Position numbers and translations under genes: made by a program
Notes under the pieces: model-generated
What the model saw: only the letters and a program-made list of their open reading frames with translations
What the model was told of the DNA's origin: nothing
The model's database searches: none
In this document: one piece after another, positions 21,792 to 31,680 of the stretch
Position numbering within the stretch: the stretch's first letter is position 1
How the letters are laid out: every line of letters begins with the position of its first letter
DNA from: Siphonodentalium dalli
Taxonomy: Eukaryota > Mollusca > Scaphopoda > Gadilida > Siphonodentaliidae
Assembly: GCA_032622095.1 (NCBI GenBank)
Contig: CP136061.1
Location: forward strand, 89,518,983-89,582,982
DNA length: 64,000 bases
Direction of reading: 5' to 3'

Positions 21792-23233
21792 TTAAGTGCT
21801 CTAAGTAGGTAAGTGGAACACCGTCGGATGTTGGAGAGCGTAGTACCAGGAGGTTTGTGCAAATATGTCACGGAATGTTTGTTATCAATGATTATTTTAT
21901 CATTGGGGATGTCTAAGACAATCTTATTGTCTTTCAAGAAAGGCATGCCAGCAAGAACATCACAGTCTAGGTCTTTGACGACGACTGCCTCCAAATTAAA
22001 TTGTAAGGATCCACGAAAGAGAGTTATATGAACTTCACCATAGGTTTTTAGGGAGGTTTTTCCATCAGCCTGGTTTGCGGAATGCTTAGTGTTTGTAATG
22101 GGTGCCTGAATTTTAATGGCAACGTCGTGTCTGATAAGAGATGAAGTTGCACCGGAATCACATGTGATGGTAATCGGGTGATGATTATAGAAAGTGTTGA
22201 AGGATGGAGAGTTAACAGTTTTTACTCGGTTGACAACTGGTTGAACCGGACTCTCCTCAGAATCGTCCACAAAATTATCCTGTGAATAACCAGTGGAAGT
22301 GCTTTCCGTAGTATCAGAGGATTCCAGGAGATCGAAAACAGGATCTTCATCTATGTCCACACGATAGGCATTAACGAACCCGCGCTTCTCTGCTCGAGAT
22401 AAGAAATCACATTCATGAATAGTATGACCGAGGTATTGGCGGCCTTCAGCACGACATATGCGGCATTGTTTACTGGAATTCCGATAAGTCTTGTGAGAAG
22501 CTGGTGCGTTATTGTGGAATTTGTCACTGTTCCTGGAACGTTCACCACGAAATTGTATTCGAGAAGCCTTCACTCCATCAGAACGGAGTTTTTCTAAAAA
22601 AACATCAAGAGCGTCAACTATTTGCGGTTGCAAATCTTTCAGTGACATCCTCTGTAGATCGTACGCAAATGTGCGTTGCACGAGTGAGGTGAGGTTTGGG
22701 TGGATCAATTCCATCCATTTTAACACGACTAAACGCTCTACGGTAGGGGAGATCTGTTCATCTTTCTGAATAGGTTGACCATCATAAAGTAATTTACAAT
22801 CCTTCCGGAGCAAATTGTCTTGTAGGTGCGCGATAAGTCTCTGATAGAGCCGTTCAGGTCTCTCATTTTCTTCCCATTTGATGGATGCAAATTTCAAAAA
22901 CTGAGTTTCTGACTGCGAAAAACCATAATACTTTCTCACAATATGCCAGATTGAAGCCAAACTTGTAGAGTTTTGAACAATATCCGCCGAAAGGAAGTGT
23001 GGAACATACTGCGAGACCAAGCCTAACATGTGAGTCAAGTGAGTGTTAGTGGCTGCATTAGCGAGGCCTCTGTGTTGCACAGAATCAGATGTTTTTTTCC
23101 ATGAAGCATCATCACGCAAGAACTGTCCAAAGCTGTCGTCTTGTGAGAGAGTGTAAACAAGATTATTCTTCCAAGCAGAATATGACGAAAATGACTCGTC
23201 TTCCGTCAGCTTCCATTGCTTGGGCGCCGACAT
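21605..23233 (-). CDS. gag: Retrotransposon Gag-protease, truncated by insertion
   Basis: 542 codons starting at ATG 23233, 134 bp after the 5' LTR. The first 230 residues are a helical Gag-like region. A cysteine-histidine knuckle follows (C257, C260, then H270 or H273, and C275), with spacing wider than the standard CX2CX4HX4C. A retropepsin-type aspartic protease follows, with CDSGATSSL (Asp359) and the later DVLAGMPFL motif. From residue 481 the sequence is foreign, from element T1, and ends in TAA. In an uninterrupted copy this would run on into Pol as one polyprotein, with capsid formation and processing as its jobs. Gag is assigned by position and the knuckle; the protease is clear. 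Confidence 0.88.
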   Translation of the reverse strand: MSAPKQWKLTEDESFSSYSAWKNNLVYTLSQDDSFGQFLRDDASWKKTSDSVQHRGLANAATNTHLTHMLGLVSQYVPHFLSADIVQNSTSLASIWHIVRKYYGFSQSETQFLKFASIKWEENERPERLYQRLIAHLQDNLLRKDCKLLYDGQPIQKDEQISPTVERLVVLKWMELIHPNLTSLVQRTFAYDLQRMSLKDLQPQIVDALDVFLEKLRSDGVKASRIQFRGERSRNSDKFHNNAPASHKTYRNSSKQCRICRAEGRQYLGHTIHECDFLSRAEKRGFVNAYRVDIDEDPVFDLLESSDTTESTSTGYSQDNFVDDSEESPVQPVVNRVKTVNSPSFNTFYNHHPITITCDSGATSSLIRHDVAIKIQAPITNTKHSANQADGKTSLKTYGEVHITLFRGSLQFNLEAVVVKDLDCDVLAGMPFLKDNKIVLDIPNDKIIIDNKHSVTYLHKPPGTTLSNIRRCSTYLLRALKGTQPDKTPLNYYFNGFGGQKYLIRVEEVTHQSSDLLDIDFRNLLFFIIGNTIWPRTQSKLR

Positions 23234-23356
23234 AATTTAGAACGAAATTAGGTGACAAGTCAAGAGTAAATTGTGAACTCTAAACAAGCGTTTTTTGCAA
23301 AAGTTCGAATAATGACAACATGTAATCGAATCCCGTGGGTTCTTGAGTTGAACAGT

Positions 23357-23367
23357 CGCTGCCACCA
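23357..23367 (-). promoter_or_regulatory. Primer binding site, tRNA-Leu type
   Basis: On the plus strand CGCTGCCACCA abuts the 5' LTR with no spacer. It equals the 3' end of an animal tRNA-Leu acceptor (CGCTGCCA plus CCA), so the minus-strand element would prime from tRNA-Leu. The match weakens beyond 11 nt. Confidence 0.7.
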
Positions 23368-23493
23368 CGTCACGTAGAGGAACTGTAGCTCTCTTATCGA
23401 ACTATTTTAGTAAATATCCGAGAACACGTTTTTAGTACGAACATTTAATGCAAAAGACAAACGCATGATAATTAACGAACTCAAGAGAGTGGC
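23368..23493 (-). repeat. 5' LTR (126 bp)
   Basis: Direct copy of 17096-17251 lacking the 30-bp block. Its boundary is fixed by the primer site on one side and by the loss of similarity plus GTGG on the other. Confidence 0.85.
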
Positions 23494-23665
23494 GTGGACT
23501 GAAATGGTCATCAGTTGGAGAATTTTCCAACCTAAGAGGGAGTATGAGGTTTGAAATTTCCAACACTAGGGAAGCTTCAGTTGTATGGCAAGCCGTTTTC
23601 ACATTTTTGATTGATTTAGACTTAAGTCCAATTATTTGGACTTAAGTCCAATTATTTGGACTTAA

Positions 23666-24256
23666 AGGGGTACTGTACCCAATATGTTGTTGTTGGTTTC
23701 TATAATCCCCGAGTCGGAGAATAAGGTAACAACTTTTCCATTTTTTGAAAGTCTGTTGAGTACGAAGTATTGTTACGGATGGCAAATTTACCGGAATGCA
23801 AAAATACAAATTGTCGTTGTCGAGTAATTTTTGTACAGTTTTCAACCAAATGAATCAAATAAACATTATATTATATGCTTAGTAGTCCCATATACTCATT
23901 TAAGTTAGTGTATGTCACTAGTCAATGAGTGGCTTGGGTTTTCTCCCCGTATAAGCATAATGTTTCAAACGATCGTGTGTGCAATTGTTTTATTAATCCA
24001 GTATCCCTCAATTATAATTTGATTACGTTTTGTACACGGAAATTCCAATTTTAAGAGACGCCATTTTATGGCTGGAGCCATAAAATCAATTTATATTAAA
24101 TTATTAACCTTTAAATTATTAAATTTTAAGATAGCCTATTAACCTGAGCGTTTACAGAATACATCTTCGACTCAAATTACTTATATTTCTATATAGTATC
24201 GATAATAGATCGTTGTTATCACCGGGAATTTATTGAAAATGGCGTACAGTACCCCT
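23666..24256. mobile_element. Family H TTAA element (H1), 591 bp
   Basis: Ends AGGGGTACTGTAC at both termini (13-bp inverted repeat) with TTAA at 23662-23665 and 24257-24260. The flanks GGAC and GTCC restore the repeat GGACTTAAGTCC when the element is taken out, so every neighbouring repeat is an empty site. No long ORF. Relatives at 12149-12262 and from 63430. Confidence 0.93.
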
Positions 24257-24600
24257 TTAAGTCCAATTATTTGGACTTAAGTCCAAATAATTGGACTTAA
24301 GTCCAAATGAATTGGACTTAAGTCCAAATGAATTGGACTTAAGTCCAATTAGCGAATTGATTTGGACTTAAGTCCAAATGAATTGGACTTAAGTCCAATT
24401 ATTTGGACTTAAGTCAAATTATTGGACTTAAGTCCAAATAATTGGACTTAAGTCCAATTATTGGACTTAAGTCCAATTATTGGACTTAAGTCCAATTCTT
24501 AAGTCCAATTATTTGGACTTAAGTCCAATTAGTGAATTGATTTGGACTTAAGTCCAATTCATTTGGACTTAAGTCCAATTCATCTGGTTTGAAACGATAG
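24257..24600. repeat. Array of GGACTTAAGTCC palindromes (first block)
   Basis: About fourteen copies spaced 17-24 bp apart, joined by ATT, AATG or GCGAATTGAT spacers. Every copy carries a TTAA at its centre. Confidence 0.95.
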
Positions 24601-25139
24601 TCCCCTTCTTTGTAATGGTATATTCCTGCAAGTTTTGATTGACAGTCAAACTCCGTACTAACCAGGGCATTCCTGACTCCAAGACTAACTCCGTACGTCC
24701 CCTTTGCCACGTGGCTTGTTTTCGGCATGCCGAGATTGAAAATGTTTCGAATCCGAATTGGCATCTTAATAAATGCTAACTGCATGCATGAATGAAGTAA
24801 AATTAATTCACGACTTGATTCAATTGTTATTTGACAGCATGTAGTGTAGGCTACACGCAGTTTCGTTTATTGCATTTACTAAGTGTCTTATTTGTATAAT
24901 TTGCTCGGTTTTCAACTTCTTACAACACGGGCTATTGTTGATAGGATCTGGTCCACATCGAGCTGATTCATTATATATGTTGAGAAAGGTAACAATTAAC
25001 AAGATCAATAAGAATTAGACCCACATGTAAACGGCCATTTTCCCACAACTCCGCCCTATGAGCAAAACCAGACCTGCTTAATATCTGATGGGGGTGTTTC
25101 TTATACAGATGAATTGGACTTAAGTCCAAATGAATTGTA

Positions 25140-25295
25140 CTTAAGTCCAAATACCACATAATTGTGAATTCGGCGAGGAATTGGACTTAAGTCCAAATAG
25201 ATGAAAATATCGGTATTTGGACTTAAGTCCAAATCAATTGGACTTAAGTCCAATTCCTCGCCGAATTCACAATTATGTGGTATTTGGACTTAAGT
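25140..25295. repeat. Inverted repeat with embedded palindromes
   Basis: ACCACATAATTGTGAATTCG with GGCGAGGAATTGGAC (about 25152-25185) returns inverted at about 25245-25282. The loop contains two more GGACTTAAGTCC copies. Confidence 0.9.
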
Positions 25296-25659
25296 CCAAT
25301 TCGCTATTTTGACTTAAGTCCAATTATTTGGACTTAAGTCCAAATAATTTGACTTAAGTCTAAATCAATCGAAAATGTGAAAACGGCTTGCCATACAGTT
25401 GAGGCCAGTCTAGATGCTAGGATTTGCGATTTTCTTGCATAGTTTTCCAAATTTTCTCACACCGGGCTGAACAAATATGGACGGACACAATGTCCTGATC
25501 TCTTACCCGTAGCCGTGTGCATTTGTCTGGAGTAGCTAGGCTACTAGATGTTAGGATTTATGCAATTCTCAGGTTAAAGTATCTGAATTTTCTTATACCG
25601 GGCATATAGAACAACATAGTATATGAATACATAGGATATTAGGCCTGAGGACTGATGTG

Positions 25660-25850
25660 CAAGGGGGTGAAAATGGAATTATGCAAAACTTGTGTTTGGT
25701 CTGTGATTCTGATTCAAGGGGGGGGGGGGGGTGCAAATGGAATTATGCAAAAGTTGTGTTTGGTCTGTGATTCTGATTCAAGGGGGTGGGGTGCAAATGG
25801 AATTATGCAAAAGTTGTGTTTGGTGTCTGATTCTGATTCAAGGGGAATTG
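25660..25850. repeat. Tandem repeat, about 60 bp, three copies, with G-runs
   Basis: Three units of AATGGAATTATGCAAAA.TT... ending in GATTCTGATTCAAGGGG. The length differences sit in the G-run (G14 in the first junction). Confidence 0.9.
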
Positions 25851-25904
25851 GAATTTCCCAAGGTGGACACACCCCCAACGGAGACCCTCTAGCCACATCC
25901 CTGG

Positions 25905-26165
25905 TTACAAACCACACAATGGGTGTATCAAACCATCAATTGAGTAACCCAAACCATCCAATGGGTGTCCCAAATCAACAAATTTGTGTCCATCACTGAG
26001 TGTCCCAAGCCAACGATTGCATGCAACCATTTTGATGGTTTGTGATACCAGTTTTATGGTTTGGGTCACCCGCTGGGTGGTTTGTGACACCCTTTGGATG
26101 GTTTGGGACACCAAATGTGTGGTTTGGGAGACTCGCTGTGGATTTGGGACACTATAGTTATTTGG
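25905..26165. repeat. Inverted clusters of about 20-bp repeats (AAACCATCC / GGATGGTTT)
   Basis: The left half has CCAAACCATCCAATGGGTGT-type units. From about 26030 the same unit runs in the opposite direction (GGATGGTTTGGGACACC), so the whole is a foldback. Related to 16206-16535. Confidence 0.75.
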
Positions 26166-26169
26166 ATTT

Positions 26170-26990
26170 GGGACACTGACAGTGAGAATGTCTTCGACTG
26201 TCAGGAATATCGACGTATCGTCGGCAAAGAGGCGTATATGACAGTTTACATTTTCCGTAATGTTATTTATATATACTAGTATAGACAAAAATAGTTGAGG
26301 ACCAATTATAAAACATTGACGCACACCAGCTTTCACGGGTTTCCACTCAGAATTCGTTCCCTTTCGATAAGTACTCTTTGTTCACGGTTAGCGACATATG
26401 ATTCTATTAGCTTTAGCAAGTTTTCAGTAAGCTTATTCTTTCTAATTTATATAAGAGACCGGGTGCCAAACTTTGTCAAACGCCTCACTAATGTCGTAAA
26501 AACGCATCGTATCTAGCTCCTTCCCTATATCCAAGGATAAACAAATGAGGTCGTTCATATCGGTGAGCTGAAACAAAGTGGAATCCCCACGAACACACCC
26601 AGATTGATATTGTGATATGAGTCCGTTTGTAGACAAGAATTCTAATATTTTGCTATAATGCACCTTTCAAATACCTTTGATATACAACTAAGTATAAAGC
26701 AATGGTCTATAATTTGAAACGTCCGATGTGTCATCTTTTTTAAATATTGGAACAATGTTAGATCGTGTCCATGCTTGTGGGAAGCGAGACTCTACTATAC
26801 ATGCATGGATGTACATTTTGGATAGCGAGACACTTAATGATTGTGCGTAATTCTTCAGAAGTTTGGGACTTATCATATACGCGGGCCACAACCCTTTGGT
26901 GCGTACTTATCATATACGCGGACCACAACCCGTTGGCGCGTTTACTAATTCAAGTGCTGTTAGTACAGATTCGATGTAAATTACTTTTCA
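26170..26990 (-). pseudogene. Decayed non-LTR retrotransposon reverse transcriptase
   Basis: Read on the minus strand, fragments in several frames follow the order of a LINE RT: ALELVNAPTGCGP, MISPKLLKNYAQSLS, WTRSNIVPIFKKDD, SNYRP, YQSGCVRGDSTLFQL, SEAFDKVWHP, NREQRVLIEG, LFADDTSIF. The catalytic ADD is still readable, but there are several frameshifts and no endonuclease or 3' end. A 37-bp direct duplication (ATCATATACGCGG, 26878-26935) lies in the upstream part. It resembles Jockey/CR1-like elements; the clade is uncertain. Family T sequence abuts it at 26998. Confidence 0.85.
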
Positions 26991-26997
26991 CACATCA

Positions 26998-27349
26998 AAG
27001 CTCAGTGATCAGATATCGATTTTTGAAATCTTTTATTTTTCACCAATAATTTTGAGTGGCCCAGTAAAAGTCGACGAGAAGACGGTCTCGGACCAAATTT
27101 CGGATGAAGATGGGTAACTCTAAAATGAAATGTTTTTTTTGTGTCAGATATTTGACAAACCGTCGAAATTTCGTTGCACAAAATGTTGATAAATAACAGT
27201 TTTTGGGCAATTTTATACTATAGTTGGCTGTGGTTAGCATTATTTTTGGGCGCTTAGTCGATTCTGATAACTGAGCGGCAATTAAAAAAATGTTGTTGTT
27301 GGAATCTGATGATATGGGGAACATCGAATCAGATTGAGTACCTTTATAA
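26998..27349. mobile_element. Family T element (T3), partial
   Basis: It follows the interior of the 43308-43851 copy (CTCAGTGATCAGATATCG, GGATGAAGATGG, AACAAAATGTTGATAAATAAC or close variants) and ends GAGTACCTTTATAA. The terminal TTACTATTTC inverted repeat is missing on both sides. Confidence 0.75.
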
Positions 27350-27453
27350 CGTAACTTTTAATCGCCCACCAAATTTCTTCAAACTTTGCATATCACCAGC
27401 TTACGTATACAAATACACCCCTGCACACTTTATATCTTATATTTCCCTCTTAA

Positions 27454-27922
27454 CCCTTTCAGTGCCAGGGGCCGATCTCATCTCGTCGGCCCTAATTTAC
27501 GGTCTGTAAAATCGGCCCTAAATAAATAAAATGAAATATTTTGATTTTTTGTTTTTTGGGTTGAATTTTTTTTGGGTATGCTTAAGCATGCTATAGCGAA
27601 TTAAAACAAATATGGATAAAACCTTAGGAGCATGTTATAACTCAAAACTATCACCAAGTATTCATAGTAATAATTTGTATGCCCATGAAAAACGTAATAT
27701 TCCCTGGCACTAAACCTACAAAATAAGTCTGTTAAAGAATATAAGAAAAAATTATTAAAATTGTAAAAAATTGTAAAACATAATAACAAATGATGAAAAA
27801 TTGTTAGGCAAATGCATTCTCTTATATATGCGAGGCGACCTATGGTCGACTCGCATATATAAGAGAATGCATTGGCACAGGGTATATGGATTGATACACA
27901 AATCGGACCTGGCACTCAAATT
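27454..27922. mobile_element. Family B TTAA element (B2)
   Basis: TTAA at 27450-27453, left end CCCTTTCAGTGCCAG. One palindrome at about 27813-27880. The decayed right end CTGGCACTCAAATT precedes TTAA (27923-27926). The interior (TATGCTTAAGCATGCTATAG, AAACCTTAGGAGCATG) is shared with B3 in inverse orientation. Confidence 0.75.
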
Positions 27923-27926
27923 TTAA

Positions 27927-28275
27927 AGGCCCATTTAATTCTCTAATCACAAGATCACATTATATAAAATATATGCCATATTATATACCATTTGATAGAG
28001 GATCGAAGCTCCTAAACATTGTATTTTCAGCTTATTGGATGCAATAAAAATAATCTGTGAATATGTTGTTTTTGTTAAGAAAATGACATCTGTTCTGTGC
28101 TGAAGTTTCTACACAAAGTCTTATTATTTTCAATGGAAGGGGAATAACTCTATATATTTAGATATAGAGTTATTTCCCTTCCATTGAAAAAAACTATATT
28201 TTGAATTATGTTGCATTCTGGGAGCCATAACGGGGAAAGTGATTTTATGATATCAGCTATTTTCTATTACTCTAT
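27927..28275. mobile_element. Family J repeat (J1), TTAA at left
   Basis: It begins AGGCCCATTTAATTCTC right after the TTAA closing B2 and parallels 41671-41968 (AATATATGCCATATTATATA, TTTCAATGGAAGGGGAATAA, TGTTGCATTCTGGGAGC). A hairpin of GGAAGGGGAATAACTCTATA is at about 28133-28186. No right terminus was recognised. Confidence 0.65.
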
Positions 28276-28580
28276 GGGCACCTTCTCTTTTGACCAAAAA
28301 ATGACGACTTTCCCATCATGTGATTCATGGAGTTTTTGAATATGTTATTGTATGGGTATATATACATTCATAAACACCGAAAATGGACATAAAAGTAATA
28401 ATAGGACCCAATTCTGCCCGGCAAAAATGACACCAAATAGCTTATTAAGCCATATAGGTGTATACTGACAGGCTGATCTGGCTGTGTCAATGGAGCTATG
28501 GGGATATTTCGCAGAACAACACAATTCTGGTTTCATACAATGTAAGTTATTTTAGGAAATATGATTTAAAATATATTGAC
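28276..28580. other. No gene seen
   Basis: The phrase GGTGTATACTG followed by TGTCAATGGAGCTATGG (about 28458-28500) recurs in diverged form at 30988-31040, so part is old dispersed repeat. The 63-codon ORF on the minus strand is not supported. Confidence 0.4.
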
Positions 28581-29285
28581 TAATTTCATGAAGATCCAAC
28601 CAAAGGTACGACCTGTAGCTCGTGCCAAAGGATTTAGTCATGCAAAGAGTAAAATTCAAGATGGCTGCTGACGGCCATGTTTTTCGGTGGAATGACCCCA
28701 AAAATGACTCGTTCCCATCTACATGTCATTGTTAACATCCATGACAAATTTCATGAAGATCCAAACAAAGGTACGACCTGTAGCCCGTGCCAAATAATTT
28801 AGTCATGCAAAGAGTAAAATCCAAGATGGCTGCTGGCGGCCATGTTTTTTGGCCGAACGACCCCAAAATGACTCGTTCCCATCTACATGTCAATATTAAC
28901 ATCCATGACAAATTTCATGAAGATCCGACCAAAGCTACGACCCGTAGCCTGTGCCAAAAATTTAGTCATGCAAAGAGTAAAATCCAAGATGGCTGCTGGC
29001 TAATGGATTGAATTTTGAAATCCAAGATGGCCGCTGTCGGCCATGTGTTTTTGCCGAATGACCCCAAATTGATTCGTTCCCATCTACATGTCAATGTCAA
29101 CAGCCATGACAAATTTCATAATGATCCGACCAAAGGTACGACCTGTAGCCCGTGCTAAAGGAAATTGTTGACGAGTCACACACACACACGCGCACCCTCA
29201 CACACGTACCGACACACACACGGACAACAGATACCAAGCCATAGCAATAGCTCAAACTTTACAAAGTAAAGTTGAGCTAAAAATG
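28581..29285. repeat. Pearl-like element: four ~165-200-bp units plus CA microsatellite tail
   Basis: AATTTCATGAAGATCC recurs near 28582, 28745, 28911 and 29111. Each unit has AAATCCAAGATGGCTGCTGG and CGTTCCCATCTACATGTCA. It ends with an ACACAC-rich stretch and CAATAGCTCAAACTTTACA...GTTGAGCTAAA. The layout (tandem core, then microsatellite) recalls the bivalve pearl/Helentron-type non-autonomous elements. Confidence 0.7.
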
Positions 29286-29639
29286 CATCATAGAATATCA
29301 TCTGGGTTAGCATACATAGAACAATTACATGTCATATGCTCTCTGAATTCCAAAATGTCCTGTTGAGATTCAGACATGCGAGGTTATTTTGTTTGTTCTA
29401 AGTGATAATTATATAGAGGTAAGTATTTATATAATATGGGGTGGAGGGGCTGTTGGCAGGGTGGGGGCCTGTGTCATGTGAGGGTGGGGGTGGGTGACGG
29501 AAAGTCTCTGTGATTTCATTAAAGACTGAAGTTTCATAACTCAGAGGATGTTATAATTGTGTTAGTTTTTCAAATTTTATAACATGTTATAAAAAAAATT
29601 CTAAATTTTGTGTGTTAAATTGAGCAAGGAGTTCAATCT

Positions 29640-30020
29640 GAATTATTTTTTTGGGTTTTTTTTTTTTTAGCTCCGCCCACATTCGACACAGTGACCTCAT
29701 TTGAACAAATCTGAACCCCAGTCCCCCAAGGACCCTTTGTACCAAATATGAACCCATTCGGCCCAATGAAATTCGAGAAGAAGTCGCGGTAAGAATTACT
29801 ATGGTGGGAAAGAGTTATGGTCCTAGCTTCGCAACTATTTGACCGGGTGACCTCATTTGAACAAATCTGAATGTGATTCACCTATGGAACATCCACATCA
29901 AATATGAACCCATTCGGTCTTATGGTTCGGGAGGAGAAGATGATTCTTGATGGATGGACGGACAGACGAGGAGTGATGACTATAGCTCCACCGGAGACTT
30001 CGTCTCAGGTGAGCTAAAAA
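29640..30020. repeat. Pearl-like element, two core units, ACGG tail
   Basis: GTGACCTCATTTGAACAAATCTGAA-type phrases occur at 29690 and 29848, with ACCAAATATGAACCCATTCG near both. The tail GATGGATGGACGGACAGACG and GGTGAGCTAAA closes it. Confidence 0.65.
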
Positions 30021-30486
30021 ATGGACTTACGACAACCTGGAAATCAGGTCGCGAGTTGTTGACAAACTGAGTTCGCATTCACCAGCATCAACTACCGGTA
30101 TATATATACTGGTAAGATAGTAGGATCTTTCTGTCAGTCTATCTGTTCGCGATTTTTCTCCAAGACCTCTGGACCGATTTCAACCAAATGTGGTGACTTT
30201 GGGTACCCCCGCGGATGTTACAACGGTTAGTTTTAAAAAAATTTGATTGCGAGTGTCAACCATTATTTTTTTTTTTATGGTGAATTAGATCAAACGTAAT
30301 TGAGGCATGCATTGTATTTGCGGATATTGTCATGAAAATATCAAATGTTAGAATTATACTTCTTCGCATGTGGTGCACCCAGCACTTGAAATCCGTAATT
30401 TAGGATTGACAATGCCGGAAACAGATCATACCTATCAATGCTCTCTCATAAACATTGTGGTCGCCACATATTCACTTCAGAATTAA
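30021..30486. other. No gene; dispersed repeat remnants
   Basis: It contains GACAAACTGAGTTCGCATTC (about 30061), similar to 34608, and a CTGTCAGTCTATCTGTTCGC stretch with GACCGATTTCAACCAAATGT, typical of pearl-like cores. Confidence 0.45.
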
Positions 30487-30852
30487 CCCTTCCATGAACG
30501 TAGCTTCCTGTAGGGAGCCCCATACATGTGGCAGTTTGTATTGCCGAGTGTCGTCTGCTCATGTCTTTGATGGGCTCCATAAGGGTAGTTTAAGCCTTCG
30601 GTGACTGGAGCTTCCTGAAATTTTTTCAAAATCCCTGTGCCAGTGCATAAAAATTTGCTTATATAGGCTAGTCTCTCCCGTAAGGAGCCTTGCATACATA
30701 TGAGAATACATTGGCCCCACAAATATTTACCTTGTAAGACAGTGCATTCTTTTATACATGTGAAGCTCCCTGTTGGAGACTTGCATATATAAGAGAATGC
30801 ACTGTCACAGGGTATTTAATGCTGCACCAGCGCAGCTCCAGTCATGAAAGGG
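30487..30852. mobile_element. Family C TTAA element (C4), composite
   Basis: TTAA at 30483-30486 and 30853-30856, ends CCCTTCCATGAACG and CATGAAAGG. A second left-end-like sequence (GTGACTGGAGCTTCCTGAAA) starts at about 30600, as if one copy sits in another. Confidence 0.75.
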
Positions 30853-30856
30853 TTAA

Positions 30857-31169
30857 AAAGATGAATATTGGCCCGCATGACAATAGACAGAGTTTTGACA
30901 GAGAAAACGCCGCTTGTCTCACTCGCGACCCCATCTATAAAAACCTCAATAATGGAGGACATCTGCATGAATTATTATGCCCTTAGGGTGTATAGTGTAT
31001 ACTGTGTAGCTGTTTTTGGACTGTCAATGGAACTATGGAGAAATTTAATGTGACTATATATATGTACTGTGGTATTTGCATACTGGTTTCTATTTCAGAG
31101 GGAACATTTCATCGCTATGTATATCAATGTATACCCGATTAGCCGGGGGGGGGGGGGGGACAAACAAAT
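30857..31169. other. No gene seen
   Basis: GAGGACATCTGCATGAATTA (about 30955) recurs near 34934. A G13 run lies at about 31146. The 61-codon plus-strand ORF has no recognisable family. Confidence 0.4.
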
Positions 31170-31680
31170 TTCCGGGCATGTATTCCGGGGTGGGTGGGTG
31201 GTCGATGGGACCAACAAACAATTTTTTCCGCAACTCAAATTTTTTTCCCTGCAAGTTTTGTGATTGTTTTTGCAATGAGTTTGGCTTAAAACACCTTATA
31301 ATAAGAGAAATAATGTAATTCTAACTGCTAAACTTACTGCAGGCAGTTATCGTTTTTATGTGTATATTTTGTTGCAAATTTTGAAATCCAAGATGGCCGC
31401 TGGCAGCCATGTTTTTTTGGCCAAATGACCCCAAAATGACTCGTTCCTATTTACATGTCAATGTTAACATCCATGACAAATAGTATGCACATAAATTCAT
31501 ATACAGCTGTTTACAGTGAATATCCCCCCGCAAACTCTGTTTTAGTGTTAAAAGGGGTGGGTGTCCAAAAATGGTCGGAATAAACTGCTGAAAACGGAAA
31601 ACATTTTGGACGCGGGGGTGGGTGAGTTCCAACAAGGGTCGAAAGTTAAAAATCAGCAAACGTGCCTGAATTTTTTTTAA
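31170..31680. repeat. Family U dispersed repeat, interrupted copy
   Basis: CGGGGTGGGTGGGTGGTC and GGGACCAACAAACAATTTTT (31187-31225), then from about 31550 GGGGTGGGTGTCCAAAAATG through AAAATCAGCAAACGTG. The same parts are contiguous at 42190-42400, so about 290 bp was inserted here; the insert (31360-31480) carries a piece of the pearl-like unit. Confidence 0.7.

Larger units (their letters stand above)
17096..23493 (-). mobile_element. LTR retrotransposon, Ty3/gypsy-like, with nested insertion
   Basis: Full-length element, 6.4 kb. Order on the minus strand: 5' LTR (23368-23493), primer site, Gag-protease, inserted TTAA element (21334-21791), RT-RNase H-integrase, roughly 600-bp 3' region, 3' LTR (17096-17251). 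The domain order RT-RH-IN fits Ty3/gypsy (Metaviridae) rather than copia. BEL/Pao is less likely. GTGG on both sides (17092-17095, 23494-23497) is a possible 4-bp target duplication. The LTRs differ at two aligned positions plus a 30-bp block, which suggests a fairly young insertion. I see no clear polypurine tract before the 3' LTR. Confidence 0.9.
23577..25405. mobile_element. Foldback element built of GGACTTAAGTCC repeats
   Basis: The terminal inverted repeats share GTATGGCAAGCCGTTTTCAC and GATTGATTTAGACTTAAG at both ends (left 23583-23640, right 25343-25400). It interrupts family I sequence that resumes at 25405. Inside are about two dozen copies of the 12-bp perfect palindrome GGACTTAAGTCC with AATT-type spacers (23637-23665, 24257-24590, 25110-25370) and a non-repetitive core at 24600-25105. 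A TTAA element is nested at 23666-24256. No transposase. Confidence 0.85.
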
